A stretch of DNA of 64,000 nucleotides from an uncultured Spirochaetaceae bacterium (GCA_902789325.1 CADANN010000006.1:1-64000), one strand, 5' to 3'; positions 27,186-36,952 are shown, counted from the stretch's first letter. The notes: generated from the letters alone by a model not told the origin. A program made the numbers and translations.

Positions 27186-28403
27186 TTACTCATCATCAGC
27201 ATGAACATGCTTCAATGAGTGATGTACACCATATTCTGGTTTCCAGTTCTTTCTTGATGCACTGATGAATCCGCTTGAAATGAGGATTGATGAATACATA
27301 CCACAAATCAAACCAACGATCATTGCAAGAGAGAAGTCCTTGATGCTTCCTGTTGTGAATACGAACAGAGAAACTACTGCGAACAAAGTTGTTACAGTTG
27401 TCAAAATAGAACGTGTAAATGTATCAGACAAAGACTTGTTCAAGATTTCGTTGAAAGTTTTTGCTTCTGGCATCATTTTGAGGTTATAGCGAACGCGGTC
27501 GAGAATTACGACTGTAGCGTTGATAGAGTAACCTACGATTGTAAGTACAGCAGCAAGAACTGTAGAAGAGAATTCCATCTGTGTCCAAACGATGAATGTG
27601 AACATAACCAAAGTATCATGGAGCAAAGCGATTACCGAACCGAGAGCGAAGTCCCAGTGGAAGCGGATTGTTGCATAAAGCCAGATAAGTCCAACTACAG
27701 CAATGAACATGATGATAGACTTGATAGATGTTGATTTAGACATACCAGCACCAATGAAGTCTGTCTTAACGATAGCAACCTTTTCTTTACCGAAAGCCTT
27801 GAAGAGCTTTTCGTTGATAGAGTTCTGAATTTCGTTCTGAGCGTCGCCTTCGCTTACACCCATACGAATCTGGTAAGAAGCATCTGCTCCAGTACCGAGC
27901 TGTTTGATATTTCCACCTGCTTCACCAAGTGCGTTACGAATATCATCTGTTGTAATTTCAGAAGTACCAGCTGGATAAATGAAAATTGGTGTAGAAGAAA
28001 GCTGATTTGTAACAGCTGAGTTCAAGAACAATTTTGTAGAATCATAAGATCCGTTCTTTACTGTCATGTTTACATCAGCAATCTTGTTTACTTCTGCAGC
28101 AACCTCTGCAACTGTCTTTGCAACTGCAAAGTTGATAGAACGAGTTTCGTTATCTGCACCAGTACCAGAAATGATAACATCCATCTGACCAGCAGAAAGA
28201 TCCAAAGTAACTTTTGCAGGACCATTGTAAGAAATTTCAGCAACAGGACTTGCTACACGAACTTCCTCAATAAGACCTGGACGGAAATCCAAACCAAGAT
28301 TGATTCCTTTTACACAGAAACCGATAATACCAAATGCAATAATTGCACAACTTAAAATAGCAGCAGGAAGGAAGCCTTTATTAAAGTTAATTGTCTTTTT
28401 CAT
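27186..28403 (-). CDS. secF: Protein translocase subunit SecF
   Basis: A 405-residue membrane protein that works with SecD to drive late protein export using the proton gradient. The first helix (about 15-33) is followed by LGLDFRPGLIEEV (the family FxGG-type segment is altered to FRPG), a periplasmic domain, then five helices with SINATVVILDRVR (the equivalent of the conserved 'DTVVVFDRIRE' segment) and TRSILTTVTTLFAV. It overlaps secD by one base (TAATG), so translation is coupled. The periplasmic domain is larger than usual for SecF. Confidence 0.95.
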   Translation of the reverse strand: MKKTINFNKGFLPAAILSCAIIAFGIIGFCVKGINLGLDFRPGLIEEVRVASPVAEISYNGPAKVTLDLSAGQMDVIISGTGADNETRSINFAVAKTVAEVAAEVNKIADVNMTVKNGSYDSTKLFLNSAVTNQLSSTPIFIYPAGTSEITTDDIRNALGEAGGNIKQLGTGADASYQIRMGVSEGDAQNEIQNSINEKLFKAFGKEKVAIVKTDFIGAGMSKSTSIKSIIMFIAVVGLIWLYATIRFHWDFALGSVIALLHDTLVMFTFIVWTQMEFSSTVLAAVLTIVGYSINATVVILDRVRYNLKMMPEAKTFNEILNKSLSDTFTRSILTTVTTLFAVVSLFVFTTGSIKDFSLAMIVGLICGMYSSILISSGFISASRKNWKPEYGVHHSLKHVHADDE

Positions 28404-30139
28404 TATTTAATCCCCCAACCAATGCTTACTTTCTTAGCATGAAGAACATCTGTATCGAAGTCGAACATAAGACGTGATACGAACAATGCAGTAAATACAG
28501 ATGAAACAACACCGATTGCAAGTGAAACAGCGAAGCCCTGGATAGCACCAGTTCCGAGCTGGCTCAAGAAGATAGCAGCGATGAATGTAGTGATGTTAGA
28601 GTCCATGATTGCCCAGAATGCGTTATCAAAACCCATTGCAATAGCAGCTGGACGGCTCTTGCCCTGACGGAGCTCTTCCTTGATACGTTCAAATACAAGT
28701 ACGTTAGCATCTACGGCCATACCGATTGTAAGAATCATACCGGCAATAGAAGAAAGTGTAAGTGTAAGATTGAAAGCAGAAAGAATTGAGAACATCATGA
28801 AGAGGTTCAAAACCTGAGCAACTACAGCGTTGATACCAGATGCCTGATAGTAAATCAACATGAAGATAAGGATGAGTCCGAGACCAAGGAGAATAGCCTT
28901 AGCACCTGCACGGATTGCATCTTCACCAAGAGAAGCTCCGATTACCTGCTGGCTTTCTACCTCGAGAGGAACATTGAGCCAAGCTGTCTGGAGAACCTTC
29001 TTAATATTGTCTGCTTCTTCGTAGCTGAATCCACCAGAAAGTGATACTGAACCACCTGTGATAGCTGTCTGAATGCGGGCATTTGATTTAACTTTGTTGT
29101 CGCTTACGATTGCAAGATTTTCACCTACGTGAGCACCTGTGAAGTCACCGAAGATTGTTGCACCTTCACCATCAAGCTGGAAGTGAACTTCTGGCTGATT
29201 TGTGAATTCATCTGAACCAACGATTGCAGATTTTACGTGCTGACCATCGAGAGCGATTTCCTTCTTTACAACAACCCAGTCATAGCGTTCATCAAGACCA
29301 TATTCATCTTTTCTATATTCACCGAAAACTTCGCAGTCTGCAGGAATAACAGATGGATCCATAAGTTCGCCAAGAGCATTGAAAGTTGTTGCAGGGTTCT
29401 GAGCATAGTATGCTTTGAAAGCATTTGTAGCATCCATATCAACGAGACGGAAGTTCAAAATACCCTTTCCCATAATCAATGTATTGATTGCGTCTGCCTG
29501 AGCAGCACCAGGAATTTCAATGTAGATTCTGTCATCGCCCTGCTGGCGGATAACAGGAGAAGTAAGACCGAATTTGTCGATACGGCTTGCAAGATTTTCA
29601 ATTGCGTTAGCCATTGCTTCTTTCTTGAAATCAGAAGCATTTTCTGTAGCAACTGCATCACCCATTGATTCGAGGGCTGCATCCAAGTCTGCCTTTACGA
29701 TGATGTTCATACCACCAGAAAGATCAAGACCAAGCTTTACAGAGTTTTCATACCAGCGCTTTGCCTTAAGGATTTCCTCACGGTAGCGTGTCTGGAAAAC
29801 GGTCATAAAATCAAGTTCGCTGTCATATGCAGAAAGAACATCTTTCCATGTGAGTTCAGCAGGAACTTTCTTATCAAGAGCTTTGTATCTCTTGCTTACT
29901 TCTTTTTTAAGCCATGAATATTCATCAGTAATTGCTGATGTCAAATCAAGCTTTTTAATAGTGCGTACATCTTCTGCAGCTTTAAGTTCAGCATAGTTTT
30001 TAATGTTTTCTGTTGAACCCAAAGCAAGCTGCTGTACCTCTTTTGGTGTTCTTGCATACCAGCTGATAGATGGCCACAAGAAAACGAAACAAAGGGCAAT
30101 AACAGCCAGCAGAACCAATAAACGAGTTCTTTTGTTCAT
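28403..30139 (-). CDS. secD: Protein translocase subunit SecD
   Basis: A 578-residue membrane protein of the SecDF-YajC accessory complex. Features are TM1 (about 7-25), the LGLDLSGGMNIIVKAD motif, a large periplasmic domain, and a C-terminal block of five helices with AGMILTIGMAVDANVLVFERIKEELR (read in parts) and SNITTFIAAIFL. All hallmark residues are visible. It lies 17 bases downstream of yajC and overlaps secF. Confidence 0.97.
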   Translation of the reverse strand: MNKRTRLLVLLAVIALCFVFLWPSISWYARTPKEVQQLALGSTENIKNYAELKAAEDVRTIKKLDLTSAITDEYSWLKKEVSKRYKALDKKVPAELTWKDVLSAYDSELDFMTVFQTRYREEILKAKRWYENSVKLGLDLSGGMNIIVKADLDAALESMGDAVATENASDFKKEAMANAIENLASRIDKFGLTSPVIRQQGDDRIYIEIPGAAQADAINTLIMGKGILNFRLVDMDATNAFKAYYAQNPATTFNALGELMDPSVIPADCEVFGEYRKDEYGLDERYDWVVVKKEIALDGQHVKSAIVGSDEFTNQPEVHFQLDGEGATIFGDFTGAHVGENLAIVSDNKVKSNARIQTAITGGSVSLSGGFSYEEADNIKKVLQTAWLNVPLEVESQQVIGASLGEDAIRAGAKAILLGLGLILIFMLIYYQASGINAVVAQVLNLFMMFSILSAFNLTLTLSSIAGMILTIGMAVDANVLVFERIKEELRQGKSRPAAIAMGFDNAFWAIMDSNITTFIAAIFLSQLGTGAIQGFAVSLAIGVVSSVFTALFVSRLMFDFDTDVLHAKKVSIGWGIK

Positions 30140-30156
30140 TTTTTTATAGACTCCAA

Positions 30157-30588
30157 TTATTTGTTTTCTTCAGTTGCTTCTGCAGGTTTTTCAGCTGCAG
30201 CTGGTTCTGAAGATTTTTTACCTTTGAAAAGTTTTTTGCTCTTTGCTTCTTCAGCAAGTTTAGCTTTTTCAGCTTCTGTGAGCTCTACAGAAGAAATTGC
30301 TGTACGGTTGAATTCGAGTTTGCAGTCATCATCAACTTTTACGATTACAGTATTTTCTTTAACAGAAGATACAGTTCCGTGGATTCCTCCAATTGTGATT
30401 ACTTTGTCGCCCTTCTTCAATGCGTCGAGCATTTTCTGTGTTTCTTTCTGTTTCTTGTTCTGTGGACGAATCAAAAAGAAATAAAAAATAACGATAATGA
30501 GCAGGAAAGGAAGAAGGCTGCCAATCAATGATGATGAAGCTGAAGCACTTGCGGCTCCCCCTGCCTGCAAAAATGGGATAAATGACAT
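30157..30588 (-). CDS. yajC: Preprotein translocase subunit YajC
   Basis: A 143-residue single-helix inner-membrane protein. The helix (about 22-40, LPFLLIIVIFYFFLIRPQNK) is followed by the YajC beta domain (LKKGDKVITIGGIHGTVSSV) and a Lys/Glu/Ala-rich C-tail that is longer than usual. It is the first gene of the SecDF operon, behind a strong predicted promoter. Confidence 0.95.
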   Translation of the reverse strand: MSFIPFLQAGGAASASASSSLIGSLLPFLLIIVIFYFFLIRPQNKKQKETQKMLDALKKGDKVITIGGIHGTVSSVKENTVIVKVDDDCKLEFNRTAISSVELTEAEKAKLAEEAKSKKLFKGKKSSEPAAAEKPAEATEENK

Positions 30589-30636
30589 ATAAGTTCCATC
30601 CTGTTTTTAAAATCTGATTATAAAATCAGTCTAAAA

Positions 30637-30665
30637 ATTATAACACGATTTAATTTACAAATCAA
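30637..30665 (-). promoter_or_regulatory. Promoter of the yajC-secD-secF operon
   Basis: On the minus strand TTGATT (30665-30660) is separated by 17 bases from a perfect TATAAT (30642-30637), about 50 bases upstream of yajC. A small hairpin (CTGATT/AATCAG, 30614-30629) lies in the leader. Confidence 0.65.
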
Positions 30666-30689
30666 TGGAAAAAATTGACGATTTACGAA

Positions 30690-32471
30690 CTATTGCATCA
30701 GCTTGGTCAATGCTTCGTTGAGTTTTTTGAAGGATGTGTCGTTTGGATTTATGGCAACTACCTGGCGCAGATAGTACTGAGCCTTGCGGTAATCTTGTTT
30801 TGCATAGTAAAGCTCGTAAAGGCGGAAAAGCGCATCGCTGTTACGAGGATTAGAAATAAGGCTTGAACGCAAATCTGCAAGTGCCTTTTCTTCTGTGAGC
30901 TGGAGATAACTTCTTCTATAGTAAAGATTACTTTTTACCTTTGCAGAAGCAGACCCCATCAGAGAATCAATATATTTTAAGACAGCGTCACGGTTCCCAA
31001 CCTTGCTGTAAGCAAGAATATAAGACTGCAAAAGAATCTCATCAGAAGGATTTGCATCAAACTTTGCCTTAGCATATTCGTAGGCTTCGTTATTCTTGCC
31101 AAGCTTCAGACAGATGTTTACATATTTTTCTACCACTGCCGGAGTTACATCACCAAGTGAAATGAGATTCTTACTTGCACTGTAGGCTTCCTGCCAGTTT
31201 TCACGCTGAATAAGACCATCGAGTGCATAGGTCATAGCTTCTGTATTTCCCGGATTTTTTTCGAGCACACGTTCTGCAAGTTCATCAGCATATTTACCTG
31301 CAACAGGAGAATCTGTTTCAGAAGAAATACGGGCTGCAAACATAAGAGCATCAGTATTATCAGGATAAAGTTGAAGTGCTTTTTCTACAGTCTCTGTAGC
31401 AGCCGTTGTATTTTTACTCCAGTCCAGCTGAACACGGGCACGAAGTACAAGATAATCTATAGAAGTATTATCCTGGCGGGCATATACATCAAGAAGAGAA
31501 ACTGCATGAATATAATCATTTTTTTCTATGAGGATTTTTGCACGGAATAAAAGGAATTCCAGATCATTTGGGGTCTGCTGGAGAACACGTGCAACATATA
31601 ATTCAGCTGCATCATAATCTTTTGAATCAAAAGCAATAAAGGCATTCTGTTTTAAGACTGCAATATCATTTGAGCCACCGCTTATCCCACCAAGAATAGA
31701 AGAAGCTAACTCAAGCTTTCCGTTATTTCTTAAAACACGCGAATAAGCAAGCCCTATTTCATCAGTTTCTTTAGAGGCGTTATAGGCTGTTTCAAGATAT
31801 TTTTCGGCACTGTCGAAATTACGTTTTTTCTCGTAAACGCAGGCCATAATATAATTTGCAAGCACAGAGTCGCTCTTAAGTTCCAGAGCGGCCTTTACGG
31901 CATTTTCACAATTCTCGTAAACAGAAATATCAGCAGTGTTATTTAAAATTACAAGGGCAGGCAAAAGAGTTGTAAGAAAATCAACATTACCTGTACTTGA
32001 ATCAAAAACTCCCTGACGAACAGAATTCAAAGCTCCTGTGTATGGAGTCTCTTCGGTTGCAGAAGGAATATCCCAGGTGATTTTTTCTGATGGCCACACA
32101 AGCTTCATGATTTCTGCAGAAACAAAAGCCAGAACCTTCCCTGTCTCATCGAGTTCTGAACCATGAGTCTGTCTTAATGAACTCATTGCAGAACGAAGAG
32201 AATCCGGACTTCCGTTTTCTACAGCTGCCATGATTACGGGATCCATTTTATAGAAATAAGTTCGCTGATTTTTTACAGATGGAAGTTTAATTGATTCTGC
32301 ATTTTCTGTAGAAACTGATTCCTGCTCTATTGCCGGTGCAACAGTTTCCTGAGAAGCTTTAGCAGATTGTTTTGATTTCTTTTTCTTTGAGGCAGAATAA
32401 ACCGGACTGCACAGAATTAGTGCAGCCGCAAGCATGAGAAGTCCAGACTTTTTTACAAAAGACTTAGTCAA
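30690..32471 (-). CDS. Exported TPR-repeat protein
   Basis: A 593-residue protein with a signal peptide (KKSGLLMLAAALILCSPVYSA), so it is probably periplasmic. A low-complexity Ser/Lys-rich stretch follows. From about residue 165 to the end there are many tetratricopeptide-like helical pairs ('NYIMACVYEKKRNFDSAEKYLE', split by loops, 'AALYVARVLQQTPNDLEFLLF'-like units, 'YYLRQVVAINPND'). TPR solenoids mediate protein contacts. The partner is unknown; cell-envelope assembly is a reasonable guess. It follows the six-helix membrane protein gene by 14 bases and is probably co-transcribed with it. Confidence 0.82.
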   Translation of the reverse strand: MTKSFVKKSGLLMLAAALILCSPVYSASKKKKSKQSAKASQETVAPAIEQESVSTENAESIKLPSVKNQRTYFYKMDPVIMAAVENGSPDSLRSAMSSLRQTHGSELDETGKVLAFVSAEIMKLVWPSEKITWDIPSATEETPYTGALNSVRQGVFDSSTGNVDFLTTLLPALVILNNTADISVYENCENAVKAALELKSDSVLANYIMACVYEKKRNFDSAEKYLETAYNASKETDEIGLAYSRVLRNNGKLELASSILGGISGGSNDIAVLKQNAFIAFDSKDYDAAELYVARVLQQTPNDLEFLLFRAKILIEKNDYIHAVSLLDVYARQDNTSIDYLVLRARVQLDWSKNTTAATETVEKALQLYPDNTDALMFAARISSETDSPVAGKYADELAERVLEKNPGNTEAMTYALDGLIQRENWQEAYSASKNLISLGDVTPAVVEKYVNICLKLGKNNEAYEYAKAKFDANPSDEILLQSYILAYSKVGNRDAVLKYIDSLMGSASAKVKSNLYYRRSYLQLTEEKALADLRSSLISNPRNSDALFRLYELYYAKQDYRKAQYYLRQVVAINPNDTSFKKLNEALTKLMQ

Positions 32472-32485
32472 ATTTCCACACCCGG

Positions 32486-33103
32486 TTAGTCTTCTTCCAG
32501 TTCAGACCGAATTGAAGATTCTTCGTCTGAAAATACCCCCGTCTCTTCATCAGAAAAAACAAGTTCTTTGTGTCTTTGTTGAGCCAGAAAAAAGAGCACA
32601 AGAAAAACTGCAATTGAAACCATAAAAACTGGTCCAAGTGTACAGGCAACTGATTTAAATGACAATTTTACAATTTCAAAAGAAAATAGCGAATACCAGA
32701 GCCCCATTCCCAAAAGTGTTACAGATGGTATTACAAAACCAAACTTTAATCTACCATATTTCATGCGGCCGGCAATGAACCATAAAAGTCCCGTAATTAT
32801 ACCAAAAAGCGGCCAGAATTCTTTGATTGTATATGGAAAAACAAGCTCCATAAAAAGTGACAAAATACTCCAGAAAAGATACAAAAGCCCAACAAAAAGA
32901 TGAAAGAATTTCTTTGTGATTTTACGGGAGATTATTACAACCGAAAGACCAATACCTGCCTGAAGAACCAGAAAAGTGATATTAAGTACATTAACAGGCT
33001 TTGAAATTGGATTTAAAATTGTAATGATGGCGCATGTAATCACAAAGAGAATACCAAATATGTTAAGTACACGTACCGGCTTATGGCCCCTTAAATCCTT
33101 CAT
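32486..33103 (-). CDS. Six-helix membrane protein of unknown function
   Basis: A 205-residue integral membrane protein that I do not recognise. Hydrophobic helices lie at about 13-33, 38-58, 66-90, 96-112, 118-140 and 150-178. The C-terminal tail is acidic and serine-rich (FSDEETGVFSDEESSIRSE). It is the first gene of a pair with the exported TPR protein and is divergent from the lipoprotein gene at 33191. The helix count is judged by eye. Confidence 0.75.
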   Translation of the reverse strand: MKDLRGHKPVRVLNIFGILFVITCAIITILNPISKPVNVLNITFLVLQAGIGLSVVIISRKITKKFFHLFVGLLYLFWSILSLFMELVFPYTIKEFWPLFGIITGLLWFIAGRMKYGRLKFGFVIPSVTLLGMGLWYSLFSFEIVKLSFKSVACTLGPVFMVSIAVFLVLFFLAQQRHKELVFSDEETGVFSDEESSIRSELEED

Positions 33104-33190
33104 GCCTTTCTCCAGGTAAATATTACTTCTTTATAATACATATAAAAGTTAATCTTTACAATAACAAATCACTATGCTAAATTTAAAAAC

Positions 33191-34246
33191 ATGAAATCGT
33201 TAAAACTGTTACCTGCAAAAGTGTTTCTTTTATCTGTATTAATTATATTTTCGGCCTGCAAGGACGGCAATTCAATCAAAAAATCTGAACAAACACTAAA
33301 CAAGCAGGAAGAACTTCAAAATCTTCTGGAATTCGAAACCTTAAATGATAAACAGCGTTATTCAATCATAAAACAGATGGCAGACAGCCTTCTCGCACAA
33401 AAAGATTATCAGGGACTCATTCTTTTTCTTACAGATTGGGTAGATAAGAATCCAAATGATATGTACAACTCGTACTGGCTTTTGATGACAGCTTACGCAT
33501 ATCTTTCTACTGGTGCAGAGCCGGTTGCTGAATATTATTTTGACCGCATTTTGCAGCAGTGTCAGGATCTTTTAGTAAAGGGAAATTCCGTGCATTTTAT
33601 CTGCCTGCAGAACCTGATTCAGATTAGTAAAACTCCTTCGCACAGAATTAAGTATTTTAATGATTTGATTAACCGATTTCCGCAGAATGTAAACACAACC
33701 GAGCTTTACCTGCGACTGGCACTGGAATATCAGAATGACAGCCAGTGGTCTCAGGCATTAAAAACCTACAAACAGTTTCTTGAACAGCCTGATGCAACCA
33801 CAATTCAGATTGCGGGTGAACCTGATGCCTATAAAAATGCCCGCCACCTTATTGATTTTAACAATTCCTCTAAAGACTGGACCTTTGAAAGCCTTCCAGC
33901 CCTTGAAGAAGCTGTTAAAAAGGCAATCCGCAATTATGACTGGCGTTCACTTGATAAATATAAGGCTAAGGTAAACTTTTTCTCTATGTCTTGGAAGCAG
34001 GATGAAAACGATGCCAATGCACAGGAAGAGTTTTCTATGTATTCATGGATGAGAGGAAAACGCATCCGCTACAGCGATACTCTGGATGAAGCTTCTAACC
34101 CGAACGAGGCATACCTTCGCACCTGGGGATGGAACTCTTACGTTTCTGTATGGTATCTGTACTTCCGCAAGGTTGACTTCCCGCTTGACCCTGATATTCA
34201 CGGAAACTGGGAATGGGCCGGTATTTATCTTGGAAATAAACTGTAA
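33191..34246 (+). CDS. Lipoprotein with TPR-like helical repeats
   Basis: A 351-residue lipoprotein. Its signal is LLPAKVFLLSVLIIFSAC, with lipobox Cys23. The mature part is helical with TPR-like pairs ('YNSYWLLMTAYAYLSTGAEPVAEYYFDRIL', read in parts, and 'LYLRLALEYQNDSQWSQALKTYKQF'). The last 80 residues are W/Y-rich and end in GNWEWAGIYLGNKL. Function is unknown. Its stop overlaps the lytic transglycosylase start by one base (TAATG), so it probably works with that enzyme in cell-wall turnover. Confidence 0.8.
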   Translation: MKSLKLLPAKVFLLSVLIIFSACKDGNSIKKSEQTLNKQEELQNLLEFETLNDKQRYSIIKQMADSLLAQKDYQGLILFLTDWVDKNPNDMYNSYWLLMTAYAYLSTGAEPVAEYYFDRILQQCQDLLVKGNSVHFICLQNLIQISKTPSHRIKYFNDLINRFPQNVNTTELYLRLALEYQNDSQWSQALKTYKQFLEQPDATTIQIAGEPDAYKNARHLIDFNNSSKDWTFESLPALEEAVKKAIRNYDWRSLDKYKAKVNFFSMSWKQDENDANAQEEFSMYSWMRGKRIRYSDTLDEASNPNEAYLRTWGWNSYVSVWYLYFRKVDFPLDPDIHGNWEWAGIYLGNKL

Positions 34247-35532
34247 TGAAAAAAATCCTCGTAATCGCACTTATATTTTGTACTTCACTTGTTTTTGCTG
34301 AGACAGATCCCCGGGTCAAGCCCGAGGATGACATAATTATCAAGCCCGAGGATGACTTAATTAACAAGACCGAGACTGATACAGTTATCAAGTCAGAAGA
34401 TGACAATGATAGTGAAAGCCTGTCTTTTACTGAAGAACCGATGGAAGAAGAAGTTGTTGAAGACCAGGCTTTTCTTGATCTCTTAAAAACAGCCATTGCC
34501 CCGGAGCTTCATTCTCTCGACACCCCACAGGAAGAAGAAACAAAACCCGTTCACACTCCCCTTGCGTTTGTCAGCGAAGAAGAACTTGCAAAAGAAGAAG
34601 TTGAAAAATTCCGTAAACTTTACCTTTCTCCTAAATGGAGCACTCTGCTAAAGGCCTATCTTGAAAGTGCAATGGAATACCGTCTTTATGTACGCAAGGC
34701 TATTCAGGATGCACAGATGCCGGAAATGCTGGAATATCTGCCGGTAGTAGAATCAAACTACAAGACAGCTGCAAAATCCCGCTCGGGAGCAATTGGAATG
34801 TGGCAGTTTATGGCAAACAGCGTATGGCCATTTTTGACTCTAAACGACTTTGTAGATGAACGCCTTGATCCATGGAAATCAACAGATGCGGCACTTAAAA
34901 AGCTCACTGACAATTACAATTATTTTAACGACTGGCTCCTTGCCATAGGCGCTTACAACTGTGGCGTTGGAGCAATGAGTAAGGCAATCAAAAAAGCAGG
35001 CGGTGAAAAAAATTTCTGGTATCTTGCAGAAAACGGATATCTTTCAAAACAGACTGCAGAATATGTACCAAAATTAATTGCAATTGCTGACCTCGCAATT
35101 AATAGTGAATACTACGGTATAGACATTCCAAGTCACGACGAAGAATTCGAAATGCTCGAAAATGAAAAAAACGGCAACTTTGATTATATCACTGTAAAAA
35201 AAGCATATTCTCTAAATCAGCTTGCTCAGGAAATGCGGCTCGATAATGCAACCCTCAAACGCTTGAATCCTTCATACACAATGGGGATGACACATCCTTC
35301 TAAACAGAGTGAAATCCGTCTGCCACTTGGAATGAAGCAGTCTGCCCTTGATGCGCTGGAAAACATTACACCTGTGGAATTCCCGATCAAATATAAAGTT
35401 GAAGCAGGAGATTCTCTCTGGTCAATTTCAAGAAGATATAAAACAACAGTTCAGGCAATCTGCGAGCTTAACGACATCAAAGAAAACGCAATCCTTAAAA
35501 TAGGAAAAATACTTTATATTCCTTCAAAATAA
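34246..35532 (+). CDS. Lytic transglycosylase (SLT domain) with C-terminal LysM
   Basis: A 428-residue exported murein hydrolase of the MltD type that cleaves the glycan strand of peptidoglycan. A signal peptide (about 1-18, LVIALIFCTSLVFA-like) is followed by a repeat-derived acidic segment (about 22-60), a linker, the SLT domain (about 135-300, catalytic Glu in LPVVESNYKTAAKSRSGAIGMWQF, and AIGAYNCG), and a LysM peptidoglycan-binding domain (about 382-428, YKVEAGDSLWSISRRYKTT). The acidic segment contains DPRVKPEDD and four octapeptide units derived from a palindromic repeat. The gene lies between a TPR-like lipoprotein and an OmpA-family protein. Confidence 0.93.
   Translation: MKKILVIALIFCTSLVFAETDPRVKPEDDIIIKPEDDLINKTETDTVIKSEDDNDSESLSFTEEPMEEEVVEDQAFLDLLKTAIAPELHSLDTPQEEETKPVHTPLAFVSEEELAKEEVEKFRKLYLSPKWSTLLKAYLESAMEYRLYVRKAIQDAQMPEMLEYLPVVESNYKTAAKSRSGAIGMWQFMANSVWPFLTLNDFVDERLDPWKSTDAALKKLTDNYNYFNDWLLAIGAYNCGVGAMSKAIKKAGGEKNFWYLAENGYLSKQTAEYVPKLIAIADLAINSEYYGIDIPSHDEEFEMLENEKNGNFDYITVKKAYSLNQLAQEMRLDNATLKRLNPSYTMGMTHPSKQSEIRLPLGMKQSALDALENITPVEFPIKYKVEAGDSLWSISRRYKTTVQAICELNDIKENAILKIGKILYIPSK
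34306..34332. repeat. Palindromic repeat, family A, embedded in the lytic transglycosylase gene
   Basis: ATCCCCGGG-TCAAG-CCCGAGGAT (34307-34329) is a 9 bp inverted repeat with one mismatch. It has the same plan as the copy at 15539-15561 read on the other strand. In frame it encodes DPRVKPEDD just after the signal peptide. Confidence 0.75.
34318..34413 (+). repeat. Four tandem 24-base units encoding an octapeptide
   Basis: Units begin at 34318, 34342, 34366 and 34390. They encode KPEDDIII, KPEDDLIN, KTETDTVI and KSEDDNDS. The first two are closest to each other at the DNA level, and the later ones have diverged. The array begins inside the palindrome, which suggests that the inserted repeat was the seed. 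Confidence 0.8.
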
Positions 35533-35590
35533 GCCGATGTTTAACTGATAAACAACAACTGTCATTTGACGTTGCATTTGGGAGTATGTC

Positions 35591-36952
35591 ATGTCCATTA
35601 AAAAGACGTTTTGTTCTCTAATTCTCACCGCCACAATTTTTTCGGCTGTTTTCGCTCAGACCACTCAGAATTACGATACAAAAATCGAAGCAATCAGCTC
35701 CATCAACTGGATTACAAAGGAATTTGTTACTAACATTGCGCTGGATGCAAATAAGGCAAACATTCAAATGCCTTCGGGTAAAAAAGTTGCTTCAACTTAC
35801 ATCAAATCAAAAATGCTGCCTTTGATTCAGCCTCCTCTACTCTCCCTTTTTGAAAATTCTGAAAACGATCTTTCAGAAGCAGTTATTAATGACAGTCTTT
35901 CTCTGGACCAGGTTTATCATTTTATTATGGGAGGCCACAAAACTCCTGATGTTTTTTCAAAAGATCTTAAATACCTGAACACTACAAACACAACAAATAT
36001 TAATGATATCGGAAAGCTTCTGGTACGCCACAACTATCCCTATAATCCGCAAAAGCCAATTGAATACGTTCCTTCACGTGCTTTCAGCGGAATTATAATT
36101 GATGCACGCGGAGCTTTTCCTGTTCACGGCGAATATGTAAAGAGCGAAGTTTATGCCTGCTTCTTCCCTCAGATTTGGGATGACCAGATGACAAGCATTT
36201 ACGAAAAAAATATTGTTACTCCTTCAATCGTAACAAGCAAAGGCCTCGTTGGCTATCACTACTCTGATGATACTTCGCTTTACGAAGACCGTGTTGGTGC
36301 GGATCCGCTTTATATTAAGGCAACTCAGGTTTACGGCCGAAACCGTACCGACCCGATTATTAAGCACCGCGACGCCCTCAAGATTCTTACTGTACCGGAA
36401 AACATCAAGCTTTTACAGGAAGGTAAGGTTGTAATTCTTCTGGATAAGGAAAACCTGATTTACGATATCAGTGTACCGGAAAAGACACCTGCTTATTACA
36501 TTAAGTACAATGCCGTAAAACAGTATTTTTATGAAAACAAGATTCCGGGTGTAACAGTTTCTGATTCAAGCATTGGATTTATGTTTGATGTAAACCTTCG
36601 ATTCTATCCTGATTCACCGGAATTATTGCCAGCGGAAAGCAGCCGCATTGAGTTAATAGCTGAGCGATTAAAAGAGATTCTCGAAGATGAAGGCTACACG
36701 ATCTTGATTGAAGGCCACACGGCCGATGTTGGAAAACCGGTTGGTCAGCTGAATCTTTCGATTGAGCGAACTCGAACAGTTATGAATGCCCTGATTGGCG
36801 AAGGAATCGACGAGAATATTTTTACCTACAAGGGATTCGGTGGAACTATGCCGGTTGCAGACAACGCAACAGAAGCAGGCCGTGCACAGAACAGACGCGT
36901 ACGAATTATTGCGCGTCCGCGTGCGACTTATATTCAGCGTGACTGGAACTAA
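35591..36952 (+). CDS. Exported OmpA-family protein
   Basis: A 453-residue exported protein. A signal peptide (KKTFCSLILTATIFSAVFA) is followed by about 290 residues of unrecognised sequence containing a possible beta domain (FSGIIIDARGAFPVHGEYVKSEVY). A C-terminal OmpA domain (about 320-445) carries the peptidoglycan-binding segment LIEGHTADVGKPVGQLNLSIERT, read in parts, and NRRVRI. The likely role is to tether an envelope structure to the murein. The gene lies about 58 bases after the lytic transglycosylase. Its last 47 bases overlap the convergent LacI-GGDEF gene. Confidence 0.88.
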   Translation: MSIKKTFCSLILTATIFSAVFAQTTQNYDTKIEAISSINWITKEFVTNIALDANKANIQMPSGKKVASTYIKSKMLPLIQPPLLSLFENSENDLSEAVINDSLSLDQVYHFIMGGHKTPDVFSKDLKYLNTTNTTNINDIGKLLVRHNYPYNPQKPIEYVPSRAFSGIIIDARGAFPVHGEYVKSEVYACFFPQIWDDQMTSIYEKNIVTPSIVTSKGLVGYHYSDDTSLYEDRVGADPLYIKATQVYGRNRTDPIIKHRDALKILTVPENIKLLQEGKVVILLDKENLIYDISVPEKTPAYYIKYNAVKQYFYENKIPGVTVSDSSIGFMFDVNLRFYPDSPELLPAESSRIELIAERLKEILEDEGYTILIEGHTADVGKPVGQLNLSIERTRTVMNALIGEGIDENIFTYKGFGGTMPVADNATEAGRAQNRRVRIIARPRATYIQRDWN

